Source of the DNA: Corythucha ciliata
Lineage: Eukaryota; Arthropoda; Insecta; Hemiptera; Tingidae
DNA length: 64,000 nucleotides
Assembly: GCA_038030265.1 (NCBI GenBank)
Contig: CM075943.1
Span: forward strand, 59,805,971-59,869,970
Reading direction: 5' to 3'
Under the pieces are notes generated by a model. The model was not told the DNA's origin. It searched no databases and was given only the letters and a program-made list of their open reading frames with translations. Below are positions 11,640-23,905 of this stretch, in pieces. Position 1 is the first letter of the stretch. Every line of letters starts with the position of its first letter. Both the position numbers and the translations under genes were made by a program.

Positions 11640-12975
11640 CGACGCGATCATTGCGGGCATATAGTACCGGCCGAAAAACGGTATACGCGGTTGTTTATCG
11701 CACCAACCGCGGTCTCGCCCTGCCACCGCCTTATAATCGCGTAAATTTACTAGAAAAACATTTTATTATTCCTTCCGCTCGGCTTGTACGAACACGCTTC
11801 AATGCTCATTTGTAGTAAACGGACGAGGTCGTTTGCGTTGTTTTTTTTTTTTTTCTTCTTTTTGGGGAAGAGGGGCAGAGGCTCTAATTAGCGAAATATT
11901 CGTTTCAATCGCCCGTCATTCCTTGTTTGGTACAGTTCCAGACCTTTACGCATAAACACGTATAGTGTCCATCCTATACGCAATTTAAACGCCCGGCAAA
12001 TAGCGTACAATTTCGGGAACTCTTTTTCAAATTTATCTAAATATTTTTTTTTTTTTTTATCTTACTGGTCGGACGGGGGTGGAGCGGCGCAGAGTGAACA
12101 ACAAAAAGACGTTTATAATTATTGATGCCGCGTAATTTCATGGTTAAAATGCGACAGAAATTGAAAATGACGACTTCATTGACGACCGTCCAGCATTTGG
12201 ACTCGTAAGTGTAAATTAGACTGATTCGTATTTTTTTTATGAGCGATTTCGAGTTGGCAGTTGGATGACTAAATGTTATTATATTATATTGCAAAAAAGA
12301 GCGTTATTTGTTTATTGTCTTTTATTTACTACTAAACAATAGAGCGTCATTTTCTGATTTATGTTTACCTAATTTGGAACGTTTTTTTAAACACCGATAC
12401 AACACGGATTTTTTCAATTTTTAAAACTCAAACAAAAGCAGTTTAAACGTGTCTTATTGTGCCTTCAATAGACCTCAGGCCTGGCAGAAGTGATTTTTGA
12501 GTTTTTTTTTTGTCGGATTTTTACCCCCACCCCTTCTTCTCCCATTTGAAATAATGAAGTTAATGAGCGACTGCAATAAATTCTGATATTAGAACAAAGA
12601 TGATTTGTGTGTCACAGTATAATGGTGAGGGGGGAAGGATTCAAGTAGAGCGAAGTGTTTCACAATTGCTTTGGGGGGGGGGGGCATTTACATGAGAATC
12701 AACTCGAGAAAAAAAAATCTATGTGACTTGTAGGGGGGGGGGGGATTTCCTTGGACGAAGCCAACTTCCAACCCACCCCCCACACCATCATCACCACCAC
12801 CACCACCAACAAAGCCACTCATCTACCAACATCGATGCTTCGGGGGTTGAGGGGCGGCTCTGACTATAATAGTGCTGTGGTTGGTGGTGATGCTGGTGGT
12901 GGCGGTGGGGGGGGGTTGCGAGACGCCTCTTTTCATTCTGCCACCCCCCCCCCACCTCCAGCCATACCACCGCGC
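11640..12975. other. Intergenic upstream of host gene
   Basis: Mostly unique-looking AT-rich DNA with T-runs, G-runs (near 12670 and 12735), and CACCAC/GGTGGTGG simple sequence at 12780-12920. The minus-strand frame over the latter encodes only His/Trp-type homopolymers and is not a gene. It probably contains upstream regulatory sequence of the gene at 13324, but no specific site can be shown. Confidence 0.45.
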
Positions 12976-12979
12976 GCAC

Positions 12980-13046
12980 TATATACTCGGCGGAGTGGGA
13001 GTAGTCACTTATATACGCTTTCACGAACTCGATAACGTTCTCATTC
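12980..13046 (+). promoter_or_regulatory. Candidate core promoter (TATA + initiator)
   Basis: TATATAC at 13010-13016 is followed 33 bp later by TCATTC (13041-13046), which fits the arthropod initiator TCAKTY. A second pairing, TATATAC at 12980 with TCACTT at 13005-13010, is also possible. Either would give a 5' UTR of about 280-320 bp before the ATG at 13324. Inference from motifs only. Confidence 0.35.
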
Positions 13047-13323
13047 TGTTTTGAAGTGTCGTACAGTGTCAAATGGTCGTTTTGAGACGGAGTCACAAGG
13101 CTCATATACTGTTCACTCTCTACGCTCACAATTGGATATTCGAACCGTTTTGATTCGGTGAAAAATTGTGGTGCGGACTTGTGCGCGATTATGTTCGTGA
13201 TGTGTAGAGAGTGAACACGACGCAACGACTGTGATATTTTAAACCAAAGAACCTATTTTTCTTTAAGTTATAAGAAAAAAACTTTACTTTTTTCTTTTCT
13301 CGTCGCAATATATAAAAAAGAAA

Positions 13324-16300
13324 ATGTCGCAAACAAAAAGTGTTAGTTTCGGTGACGTTATGTCATACCCAAACAAGGACGAAAAGAGTTTCAAGGGCCG
13401 TTTCAATTATGGCTCCCTTCGAAGCTCTTTGAGAATAAACGGATCACTGATCGCGATACGTCTCGTTTCTAGCAAGCTGAGAAAGAGGGAAGACAGCTCG
13501 GTGACAGTGAACAACAATACGATCAACAATAATTCAACCGCCAACAATAATTCGACAGCTGTGATTCAACAACAGTCTGCGGAGGCCGTTGAGACGAGAG
13601 CGCCAACAGCCGTTGTATCGACTGAACAGCCGCCCTTCTTTTGGAGATACTCCAACTCCTCGCAGTTTAGCCTGCCCACCAACGACCAAGTGAGTTTCAA
13701 AAATGTTTTTTTTTTTTTTTTTAATTATTTTTATTTTTAATTTATTCCACAATAGCAAGGGCGACTTTTTTACAATGTTTCCCAACGTTTAAATGAAGGA
13801 CACTCACCTCAAACAACCCAGACATTTTTCTTAACCATTTTACAACCCCGCCCCTCCCCCTCACACCCAGACCCGAACTAAAAACCCTCAAGGATGTAAT
13901 TTTACCTCAAACATCCCTTTTACACGCATAGGGGTGACGGAGTAGGTGCACCGGGCGACCTGCCCGCGGCTAAAAACTTAAAAATAAAACCTCTAAAAGT
14001 TGACAAGGATTTCTTTCCGATTGATGGACTTTGAAACGCCCTTTTTATTATTAAAAAGAAATAATAACAACAAAACAAACAAAACGAAGGCCGCGGAGAG
14101 TTCTTATATTTTCTCCCTAACACCCCGCGAAGGTTTGTTTTGTGATTGTTGTACAATCGTTAGCCGTTGATTGGGGGGGGGGGAAGGGAAGCGTCCTCCG
14201 TACAAAAAATCCAAGGGAAAGTGTCGCCCATTTATCGTGTTTGTTAGTTTGCATAACAAGTTAGACGGTTATTTTAATTTAGAGTGGTTGTGTGTGTAGG
14301 GGAGGGGGGGATTTTTGTTTTTTCCGTGTGACACTTTTTTTTTTTTTTTTTATCGCGAAACTTTCCCTTGCAAACAAAATTTTCGTGTAATATTTTTCTA
14401 TTGTTTAACGTTCAACGAAATGAGAGAAAGAAAAATACGCTTAAATAAACAGCTCTACACGTGTCGACAAGGTTTTGATGACCTAGTCGAAAATCGAAAC
14501 AAAACAAAATAACTGCATTTTCAACCTACTGGAAATCCTAAAACTAATGATGCGATGTGAAGGGGGGGGAGAGGTCCAAAAATGAAACATTTTAGCGCTT
14601 GGATATCGATCTCTTCTAGTAAAAACAAACCCTGCCCCTCCCCCGCCACCCACCCATTGTTAATTATTGTCCTCTAAAGCAACAATGTGCACGCCAACCA
14701 CGCGGAAGTAAAAAGGATACATGACAATTACATTTATAGAGTAACGCCTAAAATAGCCGCGTGTATAATAATGCAACTTTTACGTCGGTGCGGATGGCGT
14801 ATGGGAGGAAATTCTCTCTGTGAGTTGGAATGACGCCAGAACCGTCCTCCACCCGTCAACCCTTTTTTTTTTTTTTTTTTCACTGATGTGGGTGGCTAGA
14901 CAAGTTCAAAATAATGTTGTTGTTGTTGTTTTTTTTTTAAACTGCAGTTTGAGTTATTTGAGTGTTTCTTGATCCTGGGGGCTTCGCGTCCCTGTGAGCG
15001 TGCAGTGTTTTTGCCGGATGAGCCCGAATTTATGACTTTAAATAATATCTCGTGGGGGTTTTTTTTTTTACTTATTTTGACGGAAATTTCATTTTTCTGG
15101 GCCCAACGGAGTGATTACAACTTTAAAATCGTTATTTTCGTTCTATACAATTAATTACAGTATCAACCAGTCTCCATTATCCTTCGCCAAAGCAGCCTTT
15201 GTGCCCCGCCCCTCACCGACCACCGAGCCCCATTTTATTGATGAAACGGCTGTATCGAACATTTACCTTGTTGAAACGACCCCCTCCCTCCACCGCTCCA
15301 CCACAACAACAACAACAACCCACTCGCCCTGAATGGATTATTTAACCCCATAATCTTCACCATAAACCCTTCTATTAGATGCCGAAATATGTAATTTTAT
15401 CGTCATATCTTAATTTTCAAGTTTTAATTTGTTCCCCCTCCCCCCTCCAACCAATCAATAATCATCATAAGCTAGAGGCTGAAAAGTTGACCGAAATTTG
15501 GATAAAGACATTTGGAAGACCACTTTATCGTCAAAATTTTGTTTAATGGATTCCGCAGTTTTCTCCAATATAATTATATTTAATTGAAGTTCTACTTTAC
15601 AGGGTCGAATCGTATCATTTTTTGATAACATTGTCCCTTCTAACACGCCCCGACCCGATGTCGAGTAACTGTCTCTATCTTTTTGGGATTGAACTAAAAT
15701 GATTTCTGATTTTGTGGGGTCCTGAAAATTTGTTTGGGGGGGGGGGAATGGTGTGCCTTTTCCCCTCGCGCTCCCCTGCGGCTTGTCTATAGTTTTTACA
15801 GGCTTTCATCACTATTTCTTGGCTCCTCCATTGAGCCTACAAGGACACTACACCCCCCCCCCCCCGGTTTTATCGGCACAAGTAATTTAATTTAAGTCGA
15901 TAAGGAATACAATCGCTTGTGGCCGCAATGAACCGATTTTGGTGTGTGTGTGTGTGTAGAAAAAGCACACGTACCACCTATCGCAGTTTCTCGATATTTC
16001 TTAATCGTAATCGCGTAACAGCGAGTAATTTTCCAATTTTTATTACTCGGTAGACTCGTGTGGAACCCTCCACCCTCACCGCCGCACTCTGTCAATCCTC
16101 GTTCGCCGTATTCGAAGAATTATTCGGATAAAGGGGCGGATGACCGACACAAACAAAAGGACGATATTGGAGTGTGTATTCTATAAATTGATTGACGAGA
16201 GCTAAAAATAGTGGCAATAGGGTGGAAGAAAATAGAAACCGGTTGCGAGCAGTCTCTTTTTATATTTTTCGCCATTGATTATTTTTCGCTTGACCGCGCG

Positions 16301-16554
16301 CGCTCGACTCCCCTCCCACACGCACTCTCCTTTTAAAAATCCACGGCCACTAAAACTTTTTTTTTTTTTTTTTTTTTTCCCAGGCAAATTTGGTGCCCAA
16401 TAATGTATCCAGCGAGGAGATTAACGAGTGCAAAGGCTTCAGAAAGAACCTACGCGGCAAATGGAGGCGACTCGTCAAAAAGAAACCGCCGACCGAGTGC
16501 TACGCCATACCGCCCGAGTTTAAAGACCAATTGAAACAGATTTACGTGTACTGA
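13324..16554 (+). CDS. Two-exon host gene, unidentified 178-residue protein
   Basis: Coding exon 1 is 13324-13689 (122 codons). It ends in CAA before a consensus GTGAGT donor. Exon 2 is 16384-16554 (56 codons and TGA), after a long T tract and CCCAG. The junction is phase 0, so the frame continues. The N-terminal part starts MSQTKSVSFGDVMSY; KSVSF fits the RVxF motif that docks protein phosphatase 1, though such short motifs arise by chance. The middle is low-complexity Asn/Thr/Ser. The C-terminal tail is basic then aromatic (RGKWRRLVKKK ... QIYVY) and looks like the conserved part. No signal peptide or membrane segment is seen. The A at -3 of the ATG suits initiation. I do not recognise the family. 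It is the only clearly non-transposon gene with clean exons here; an intracellular regulatory protein is a guess. Confidence 0.75.
13690..16383 (+). other. Intron of the 13324 gene
   Basis: GTGAGT donor at 13690 and CAG acceptor at 16381-16383, preceded by a run of about 22 T. It holds many homopolymers, including C and G runs of 9-15 (near 14170, 15736, 15850), GTT and CAA microsatellites (near 14912 and 15303) and a GT run near 15944. No mobile-element protein is seen inside. Short frames within are not supported as exons. Confidence 0.7.
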
Positions 16555-17300
16555 AAAAAAAAAAAACTCGAGGAGATCCAATTTTTTTTTTATTTGTGTA
16601 ATTTTAATCGGTTGAAAACAGAGGACCAAGCGGCCATATTTTTGTATTTTATAAGCAATATACCCCCCACCCACCCAACCTCTCACCCACCCAGTGCATA
16701 TCAAAACTCGATCATGTTCTCCTCCACTCTCTCGGCAATTGAATTGCTATGATTGAAAAGGGAACGGGCACTTGTCGACGATATTTTTTTGTTTTGAAAC
16801 AGAGTGAGTTTTTTTTTTTAAACATCTCCCCTCCCTACCCTCCCACCAATCCTACAGAGAAAGAAAATTGTAAATAACTATGAAAAATGTAACTAATTTA
16901 ATTTAACTTTGTTAATTAAGTGCATTACTCCACATTTCTGCCTTTTTTATCTTTTTTTAAACAATTCCAATAGACGTTGATTTCTTAAAACATTGACGAC
17001 CATCCACCCCTAATGGGGAAGTCCTTAAAAAAAAAAAAACTAAATAATTGAGAGAAAGGCAGAAACTTTAGTTATTTTCTAGCTCATATTGAGCTCCCCC
17101 AACTTTTAGTTTCCTTTACGTTTATTAGATTCAGTTAGGTTTTAGTTTGTTAAAAAATTGTAGAGATTTCGCGAAAAAAACAACATTAAAACCCACCCCT
17201 GATATTATTATTAAGTTTCACACTATAGACTTCCCGCAAATCTGTCCGTGCCTTTAAATAAACAGTCAAGTCAATTAATTAAAAAAAAAAAAATCTCCGT
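16555..17300 (+). other. Likely 3' UTR with poly(A) signal at 17257-17262
   Basis: Sequence after the TGA is AT-rich and non-coding. AATAAA occurs at 17257-17262, followed by an A run starting near 17281. Another AATAAA lies at 17770-17775. Either could end the transcript of the two-exon gene. Confidence 0.4.
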
Positions 17301-18262
17301 AAGTTATTTGGCATAGTTTTTTGTGTACCACAATTTTATTTGCTACTAGTCATAGAAAAAATTTGCCAGCCCCCTCTCTCCTGCCACCTACGTGGCGGCT
17401 CTCAAAACTGAAGAATCAAATTTTTTGTATTCAAATATCGACAGTATTTTCTTTTTTGTATTATATAAAAAAAAAACGCTACTTAAGGAAAATGTGTATA
17501 ATAAGAAAAAAGAATGGGTTGGATTTGAAGTTTACAAAAAAAATGACGTCTCGTTCTTGAGTGTGAATTTATGGTGATAAGCTTTTTGACTTGATTTTTT
17601 CCGTTATAGATAAAAAAAAAACTAACTGTATATATTGAAATGAAAAAAAAGTACTGAGCTTTTAATATTGTATAGACTTATATTTATTTATAAGGACAAG
17701 AAAAGGCTCTTTTCAGTGTAAAAGAAAACAAAAAAAAACTCTCCTGCCGTTTATAAGAACTTTTTGAAAAATAAAATGAAATTTGAATGAAAATTTGGCG
17801 CAAAATCAAAATTGTTTTACAGCCTCCCCAGTGTGGCTTGCCAACTTGGCATTAAATATTAAATTCCCACCTCTAATCTACTCATTCACTCGTAAAGGTA
17901 AAATTATTCTTGTTGGTGGGGCTAAATATAAACGCCGATGGATACGGTGGTGCCCTAAAGACCCTGGAAGGGGTCAGTGGGGTCGGTCCTTGGATAGTCG
18001 TCGGAACAGGAAGTCATTTTTCAGTGTCGATGAGGGGAGGTTATCGTAAAATGTATTTATTATTATTTATTTATTTATTTAATTTAAAAAAGCTGAAAGA
18101 AGTTAGGTACCCGTTGGCCGTTATAAGAAATGTGATCCCTTTTTACCATAAAACGTTTCGTTTATTTTGAAAGCAAAAGTCTTGCAGTATGTCGGGTTTT
18201 AAAAACGCAAGGAATCTAATAATAAAAACCCGGGATTTTTTTTTTTTTAATATAGCTCCTCT
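17301..18262. other. Intergenic, no gene seen
   Basis: AT-rich, with poly(A) tracts and short lysine-rich frames typical of such composition. No motif recognised. It may include a distal 3' UTR of the gene at 13324. Confidence 0.45.
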
Positions 18263-18301
18263 CAGTGGCGTAGCAACGGTGCGAGAGGGGGGTGGTACAG
18301 G
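18263..18301 (+). mobile_element. hAT-like end CAGTGGCGTAGC
   Basis: CAGTGGCGTAGCAACGG followed by a G-rich block. It resembles the termini at 33668 and 59056. It is cut off by the T tract at about 18302, which is the poly(A) tail (complement) of the LINE that follows. Confidence 0.35.
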
Positions 18302-20599
18302 TTTTTTTTTTTTTTTTATCTTATGCCTCGACGGTTTGCGGCAACTTCGGCCATTCGTCTTCTCGCAGCCCAATATAACGTCGAGTTTCTGGTGTAAATA
18401 CAATTTTCGGCCTCCAAGGATGCACGGACGTCTTCAAGCTCTGGACAATTACCCAGATGCTGATCATCCATGAACCCGCCTCCACAGAGCACACAATCCG
18501 GGCTCTGAAATACACCTATTCTGTGCAGGTGGCCTTGGAGGTAGTCATGGCCTGTGGTTAGCCTGAAACAGGCTACAGCTACTTGTCGAGGAAAGTTATG
18601 TGGAATCCGTCCGTTTTGTACAGTCAGTGATTGCCACTTCCTACCTTCAGCTTCCCGCTGCTGCCTTACTTCCAAAGATTTCATAATACAGGTCTTAATA
18701 GCTCTTTTGGAAGTGTGGTACGTGACGCTGTTCTCAAATTGGGCGGAAAGGGCACCCTCTCTCGCCAGACGATCAGCTTCCTCATTCACAGTGTCCGGGA
18801 ATCCACTGAAGCACCAGTTCCACTCCTCTGCTGATCAGCTCGTGTCCTCGTTGCTTGGACCTTCTCACAATGGAACTGTCGTCATCTCCTCTAGCGTTAC
18901 ACACGGCTTGGAGAGCTGCCATGGAGTCCACAAAAATTGCGACTCTGGTGTCAGCTCTCCTCAGGCACTCGCCCAGAGCCATAGAAATGGCTTCGACCTC
19001 CCCGTCAAAGTTGGAGGCTGACTGTCCAACGGGAGCACCAAGTTGGAAAGAGTTGGAGAAAACTCCTGCTCCTGCATTGGTGGTCGAGTTTTGGGCGGAT
19101 CCGTCAGTGTAGACATGCAGCCATGTTTCAGGTGGATATCTCTCCTCTATAGTCGCCAAGGCAAGGGATCTCAGCTCCTGGGATGAACACAGCTCCTTAC
19201 TAACCTCTCTAACGAGGTCAAGTCTTAGCCGGGGAGTGCTCAGGATTGGCATTGAACCAAGAAAAGCCTCTCTCGGGCCAAGAGAGATGGCATGCTCCTC
19301 CTCAATCCTCGCCACTGCAGAAGTGAAACTTGTCTGGGTCTTCAGCCTAGGTGCCACACTGTTGTCCTGGGTCCAGTATGGATCACTAAGCCTTGCCAGC
19401 CTTTCCCTCAACATTACAGAGGCTATCTGCTGTCGGTCCTTCAAAGGTTCAATGCCCGACTGGACTTGCATTGCAGTGATTGGTGTAGACCTTGGGCCAC
19501 CTGTTACGACTCGCAGGGCGCAGTTCTGGGCTTTTTCCAGCTTTGTGAGGTGGGTATCTGCAGCAGTCACAGTAACCTCAGATCCATACTCCAGAACAGA
19601 GCGCACGTAGGTTTTGTAGGTTAAGGCCAGGACATCCTGAGTTGCACCCCATTTGGTACCAGTGAGTCGCTTGAGCAATTTACATCTATTCAGGCCTTTA
19701 TCCTTCAGAGAATCAATATGTTTCCTCCAGGTGAGCTGCGTGTCCAGTCTCACCCCCAGGTAGACTGCCTCCGATGTTCTCGGGATGGCTTCAGAGTTGT
19801 AGAAGAGCTCCTTTTTGGAAAGGCTAAACAGCTGAAAAATGGTCTTAGTTGGACTCACTGTCATCTCATTTTCGGCAGCCCATCTACCCAGTGATCTCAT
19901 TGCTCCATTCAGTGCATTTTCGAGGGCTTGAATCGAGCTGCTTGTACCCCAGATCACCAAGTCGTCAGCATAAAGGAGTGCGTTAATTCCAGGACTTGTA
20001 ACCTGGTTGATGACATCATCAATCATTATGCTGAACAGCGTCGGGCTCAGCACTGAGCCCTGCGGAAGTCCCTGGCGAGTCTGTCTGTACACTGAGACCT
20101 CATTGTTGTATCGCACCCTAATGAAGCGCTGAGCAAGAAAAGAGGCGACAAACCTGTACATATGTCCATGCACACCCAGCTCCAGGAGCTTACTGAGCAG
20201 CTTTTTCCGCCAGACAACATCGAATGCTGATTTAAAATCCACAAACACAGCCAGTGAGCTTTGTTTACGTTGGAACCCGTTCTTTATTTCTTGGGACAAA
20301 TGGGCAATATGTTCCATGGTACTGCGGTGTGCTCGGAATCCTGCCTGCACGTGGGATAGCAGTCCCCGTTCTTCCAGGAATATGTTCAGCCGGTTGAGAA
20401 CCATCCTCTCCAACAGCTTGCAAAACACACTCGTGAGTGCAATTGGACGGAAGTTCTCTGGGCAGGTTGGAGATTTTCCCTTCTTAGAAATGGGTATTAT
20501 TTCTGCTTTTCGCCATTCTGCAGGCATTCCAGCTACCCATACTCGATTCAGGAAAGTCAACACTGTTTCTTTGGCTGATTCTGGCTGATTCTGGGTCAT
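18302..20599 (-). pseudogene. LINE with reverse transcriptase and RNase H, 5'-truncated
   Basis: Minus-strand non-LTR retrotransposon. The main frame (20599 to 18782) holds the RT: PENFRPIALTS, the FVDFKSAFDVVW motif near residue 117, LPQGSVLSPTLF near 178 and LLYADDLVIWG near 208. RNase H follows: YTDGS near 497, a VDS motif and WIPGHC near 600. A frameshift at about 18785 moves the rest (NEEADRLAREGA and a C-terminal CVLC...H...C finger) into another frame ending at 18316. A T tract at 18302-18317 is the poly(A) tail in complement. Endonuclease and ORF1 are missing. RNase H places it in the Jockey/I group. Catalytic motifs are intact, so decay is mild. The 5' break lies inside Gypsy sequence. 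Confidence 0.85.
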
Positions 20600-23062
20600 C
20601 GTGGTAGCTCCGAAGGACAGCTGGAAGCAATTCTGGTTTTATTTGAATTCTTCCGTGAATTCGTTGAGTAGTTGATTCAGTAATATTTGCTTCTAAACGG
20701 CCAACACACAGCCGAGATAGGGCGTCAGCATTCTCGAGGTCGCTACCCTTTCTGTGGTTAATTTTTAAATCATAACCCATTAGAAATACTTGCCACCTTG
20801 CAAGACGACCTTTTGGCTCCTTTAGGGTCAAAAGGTAGCTTAAAGCCTGGTGATCGGTATGAATTGTGCATGGCCTATTCTCGATATAGCTTCGAAAGTA
20901 TTTTAGGGCTTTTATAACAGCTAGAGCCTCCTTGTCAGTAACTGAATAATTGATTTCAGGCTTCGAGAAGGTGTACGAGTAGTATCCTATTACTCGAAGC
21001 TGGCAGTTTTTCTTTTGGGAAATATCGCGCTGATAAAGGATACCTCCACAACCGTAATGCGAAGAGTCTGTACACAATTCAAATGGCAGTTTCCAATCGG
21101 GTAACTGAAGGATGGGGTTCGACGAAATGCTCCGAACCAACAGTTGAAAAGCCTCTTCTGCTTCTTCTGTCCAAACGAATTTCACCTCTTTTGCTTTTAA
21201 TCTGTCCAGAGGCCGAATAATCTTAGCATAATTAGGGATAAAAGATCGAAAATGACCTGTCAAACCAGTGAAAACTCGCAAGGTGTGAAGGTCGTGTGGT
21301 CTTTGTCTGTTTCTTACTTTATCTATTGACTCCTGTTTCGTTGTTTTTGTATTTCCATCAATAACTCTGCCAAGAAATGTAACCCGATTCTCGCCGATCG
21401 CACTTTTATCGATGTTGACTGCTAAATTGGCCTCGGCCAACTTTTGTAGGACGAGGTATGTCCTTTCCCCGCATTCATCCTTAGAGTGGCCTCCGATTAG
21501 AATGTCATCGATGAACACGCGTATCAATGGATCGTTGAGTAGGGTCACCTAGAACATGAGTCATGGCTCGCTGAAATTTCGATGGGGAATTCTTTCAGCC
21601 GAAGGGAAGCCGGTTGAACTCAAAATGGCCGAAAGGAAGTACAAAAGCAGTGAATTTTTTAGTATGTTTGGACAACTGGAGTTGCAATAAACCGTCTTTC
21701 AAATCAAGTTTTGAAAAATAGTGACAACCACCGAAATTGCAAATAATGTCGTCAATAATAGGAAAAGGATCTAATTCGGTATGCTTGTTGATTTCCCGAT
21801 AATCCTGGCATAAACGCCAACTGCCATTTTCCTTCGGCACAATTACGCATGGAGAAGCGTACTCGGAAGTTGAGGACCTAATGATTCTTTTTTCTAACAA
21901 TTCTTGTACCTTTTGTTGAGCCCACGAGTACTTCTGCCTCGTCAGACGATAGGGTTTTTGTTTTACGATAGGAGTATTGCTTTTTAGAGAAAAGTCAATT
22001 TTGAAATCAGGCGTTTTCGTTTGATTGATTAGTGATGGAAAGAATGAAAGAATATCAGACGTTGAAAGAATTTTTGGAGCCTTGCTTTTATCCTTGGGGG
22101 TTGATATGGAAGGTATGGGGCTTTTATCAACCAGGTTAAAATGGGTGTTACTTGTCGCCCGTTGATTGGTATCCCAGTTTGGCTAGCGTGGGGTGCCCAA
22201 TGATTAAGTCATAAGACAGGTCATCCATCACATAGGCCTTTTCTTCCACTTCAACGCCGTTTGATACGATTTTAATTGAAACAGAAGTGCTTATCCGCTC
22301 AGTGGACCCATTAAACCCTTTTAAAATTTTACTTTCTTTCATACACGGCCATTTATTCTGTACAACTACCTTGTAGTGCCACTGATTCGCTTTTATAGCC
22401 AGATCCAAAGGGTTTTGACCAAAAGCCTTCATGAAGGATTCCTTCCATTCACGCCAATCGTAGTCATGATGTCTTTCTAGTGAGAAATTGAACCGTTTTT
22501 CAGCCATACTACCCGAATCGAAATGGGTAACCAGATTGAATATCTTCTGCTCGTCTGTACACCAGTGATTTGCCTCACAGGCTTTTTCGTAGACATTCAT
22601 CCAGGTGGATGGATCCTGCTTTTTCCCGTCGAACTTAGCGATTTCCAATTTCGAGCGACGAGACGCGTCCACGAGGCGTGTAAGCGCACCGAGAGATTGT
22701 GAAGTTGAATCCAAAAAGGCTTTCATTAGTTGAATGTTACTCTCTCGCTGGGATTCGACGATTTGCTCGAAGAAGGAACAGAAAGAAGAGGCTGAAGCGT
22801 CATGAGCAAAGTTTTGTGACGACAGAGAGATGTAGTAGTCGAAAACGTCTCGTGTTATGGAGACTTCCAGCGTTCGTTGTGTGAAATCTCCATCGAGTTG
22901 TGCTGTTAGTTCATTGTTAATGAATCGAGAGTGGTGGCGAATATCGCGAAAAACTGGCGGTATGCTCAACCAGTTGCCATTCTTCTCCCTGAAGGAATGG
23001 AAGCTCACCTCTCCCCCGGCCTTTTTAAAACGCACGTCAACGGTAAGTGCGTCCGTGGCCAT
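20600..23062 (-). pseudogene. Decayed Ty3/Gypsy element (gag to start of integrase)
   Basis: Runs right to left. Gag starts with MATDALTVDVRF (23062) and has a FDGKKQDPSTWMNVYEK core. It joins in frame to the C-terminal part of a retropepsin (YDLIIGHPTLAKLG), so the zinc knuckle and catalytic DTG/DSG are deleted. RT follows: CQDYREINKH, FSKLDLKDG and LPFG, then a TGA and a frameshift near 21550-21597, then RVFIDDILIGG. RNase H (FELCTDSSHYG, IHTDHQALS) and the start of the integrase region (SYHDDPESA near 20600) complete it, and there the LINE takes over. No LTR was found on either side. Closely related scraps lie at 36345 and 41310 on the other strand. Confidence 0.8.
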
Positions 23063-23395
23063 AGTTACCGACTGCGTATTTATATTTTGAGGTGTTACAG
23101 TACGGGCATGTTGGTTGTGTCCCTGTTGGTTGGAAGTCTTTAGCTGAGCGCTGTGTGGTTGAAGTCCGTGTGTTGCGCCTCCAATCCTTCATTTCCCATT
23201 TTCCCTCAATTCATGCACAACTTCTGCGCATTTAAATCGCCCCCCCTTCCCCTTCACGAATCACCGCTTCCTCCATAGCCTCAAAGCCACGAATTTGTGC
23301 TTCTTCTCAACTTTAGCAGCAAAGTCTTAGCGTTTTTTTTTTTTCCAATTAGCGCTGTTTTCAGTTTGAGCTGAAATGCTAATCAAAAGGTTATC
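23063..23395. repeat. Spacer with ~30-bp repeat fragment
   Basis: After about 160 bp without recognisable content, 23240-23380 contains units of the ~30-bp family (TCAACTTTAGCAGCAAAGTCTTAGCG and similar, preceded by a C-run and CGAATCACCGCTT). This is a short, eroded piece of the array family in plus orientation. Confidence 0.5.
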
Positions 23396-23905
23396 GCTTA
23401 CGACCAAGAAATCCCGTGTGTAAATCGGGACGAGTTTTCCGACTATTGCAACAAGTTCCTCGATATGTCCTATGTATTTGAGGCCAGAGTGAGACCGAAT
23501 TTGAACGTGGAGTACGTCATTTCGAGTTCTCAAGTGGCCCTAAATGCCGGTCAGTTTGTAGAAAATACCTCCCCGCCGTCACAATCAAATGGACGAAACT
23601 CTCCTGACCATCATGTCGACACTCATTTCGCCAGCAAGGTAAAACTACCGGTTATAGACCTCCCCTGGTTTTCGGACGGCCCAGATCTGAATTGGTCAAG
23701 TTTTAGAGAGCTTTTTTCTTCCCTCATAATAGACGATACCTCAGTTGCCCCGTTGCAAAAAATTCAGTAGCTCAGAGCATCTCTGTCCGGCGAGCCACTT
23801 CGACTCATATCGTCGCTTGCGTTGACGCCCGAGAATTTCGAAGTAGCTTGGAACACTCTTGAATCGCGGTATCACGACACGTGCAAATTGGCGAACAATC
23901 ATTAA
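23396..23905 (+). pseudogene. BEL/Pao gag fragment
   Basis: The plus-strand frame starts near AYDQEIPCVNRDEF and continues through VKLPVIDLPWFSDG and LNWSSFRELFSSLI. This matches the LPKIELPxFxG...W..F...F core typical of BEL/Pao gag (the DUF1759 region). A TAG at 23768-23770 interrupts it, after which the same frame continues with LRASLSGEPLRLI and ALTPENFEVAWNTLESRY. That continuation is what the family shows, so the stop is a point lesion. Protease, RT and integrase are absent downstream. The fragment ends abruptly near 23905. Confidence 0.65.

Noticed and set aside
12751..13225. Frames over the CACCAC/GGTGGT region as proteins
   Set aside because: Homopolymeric His/Gly/Trp content comes from simple sequence, and the region overlaps the candidate promoter.
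18263..20610. LINE inserted into a hAT-like element
   Set aside because: Only one hAT-like end is present; the other LINE flank is Gypsy sequence and no target duplication is visible.
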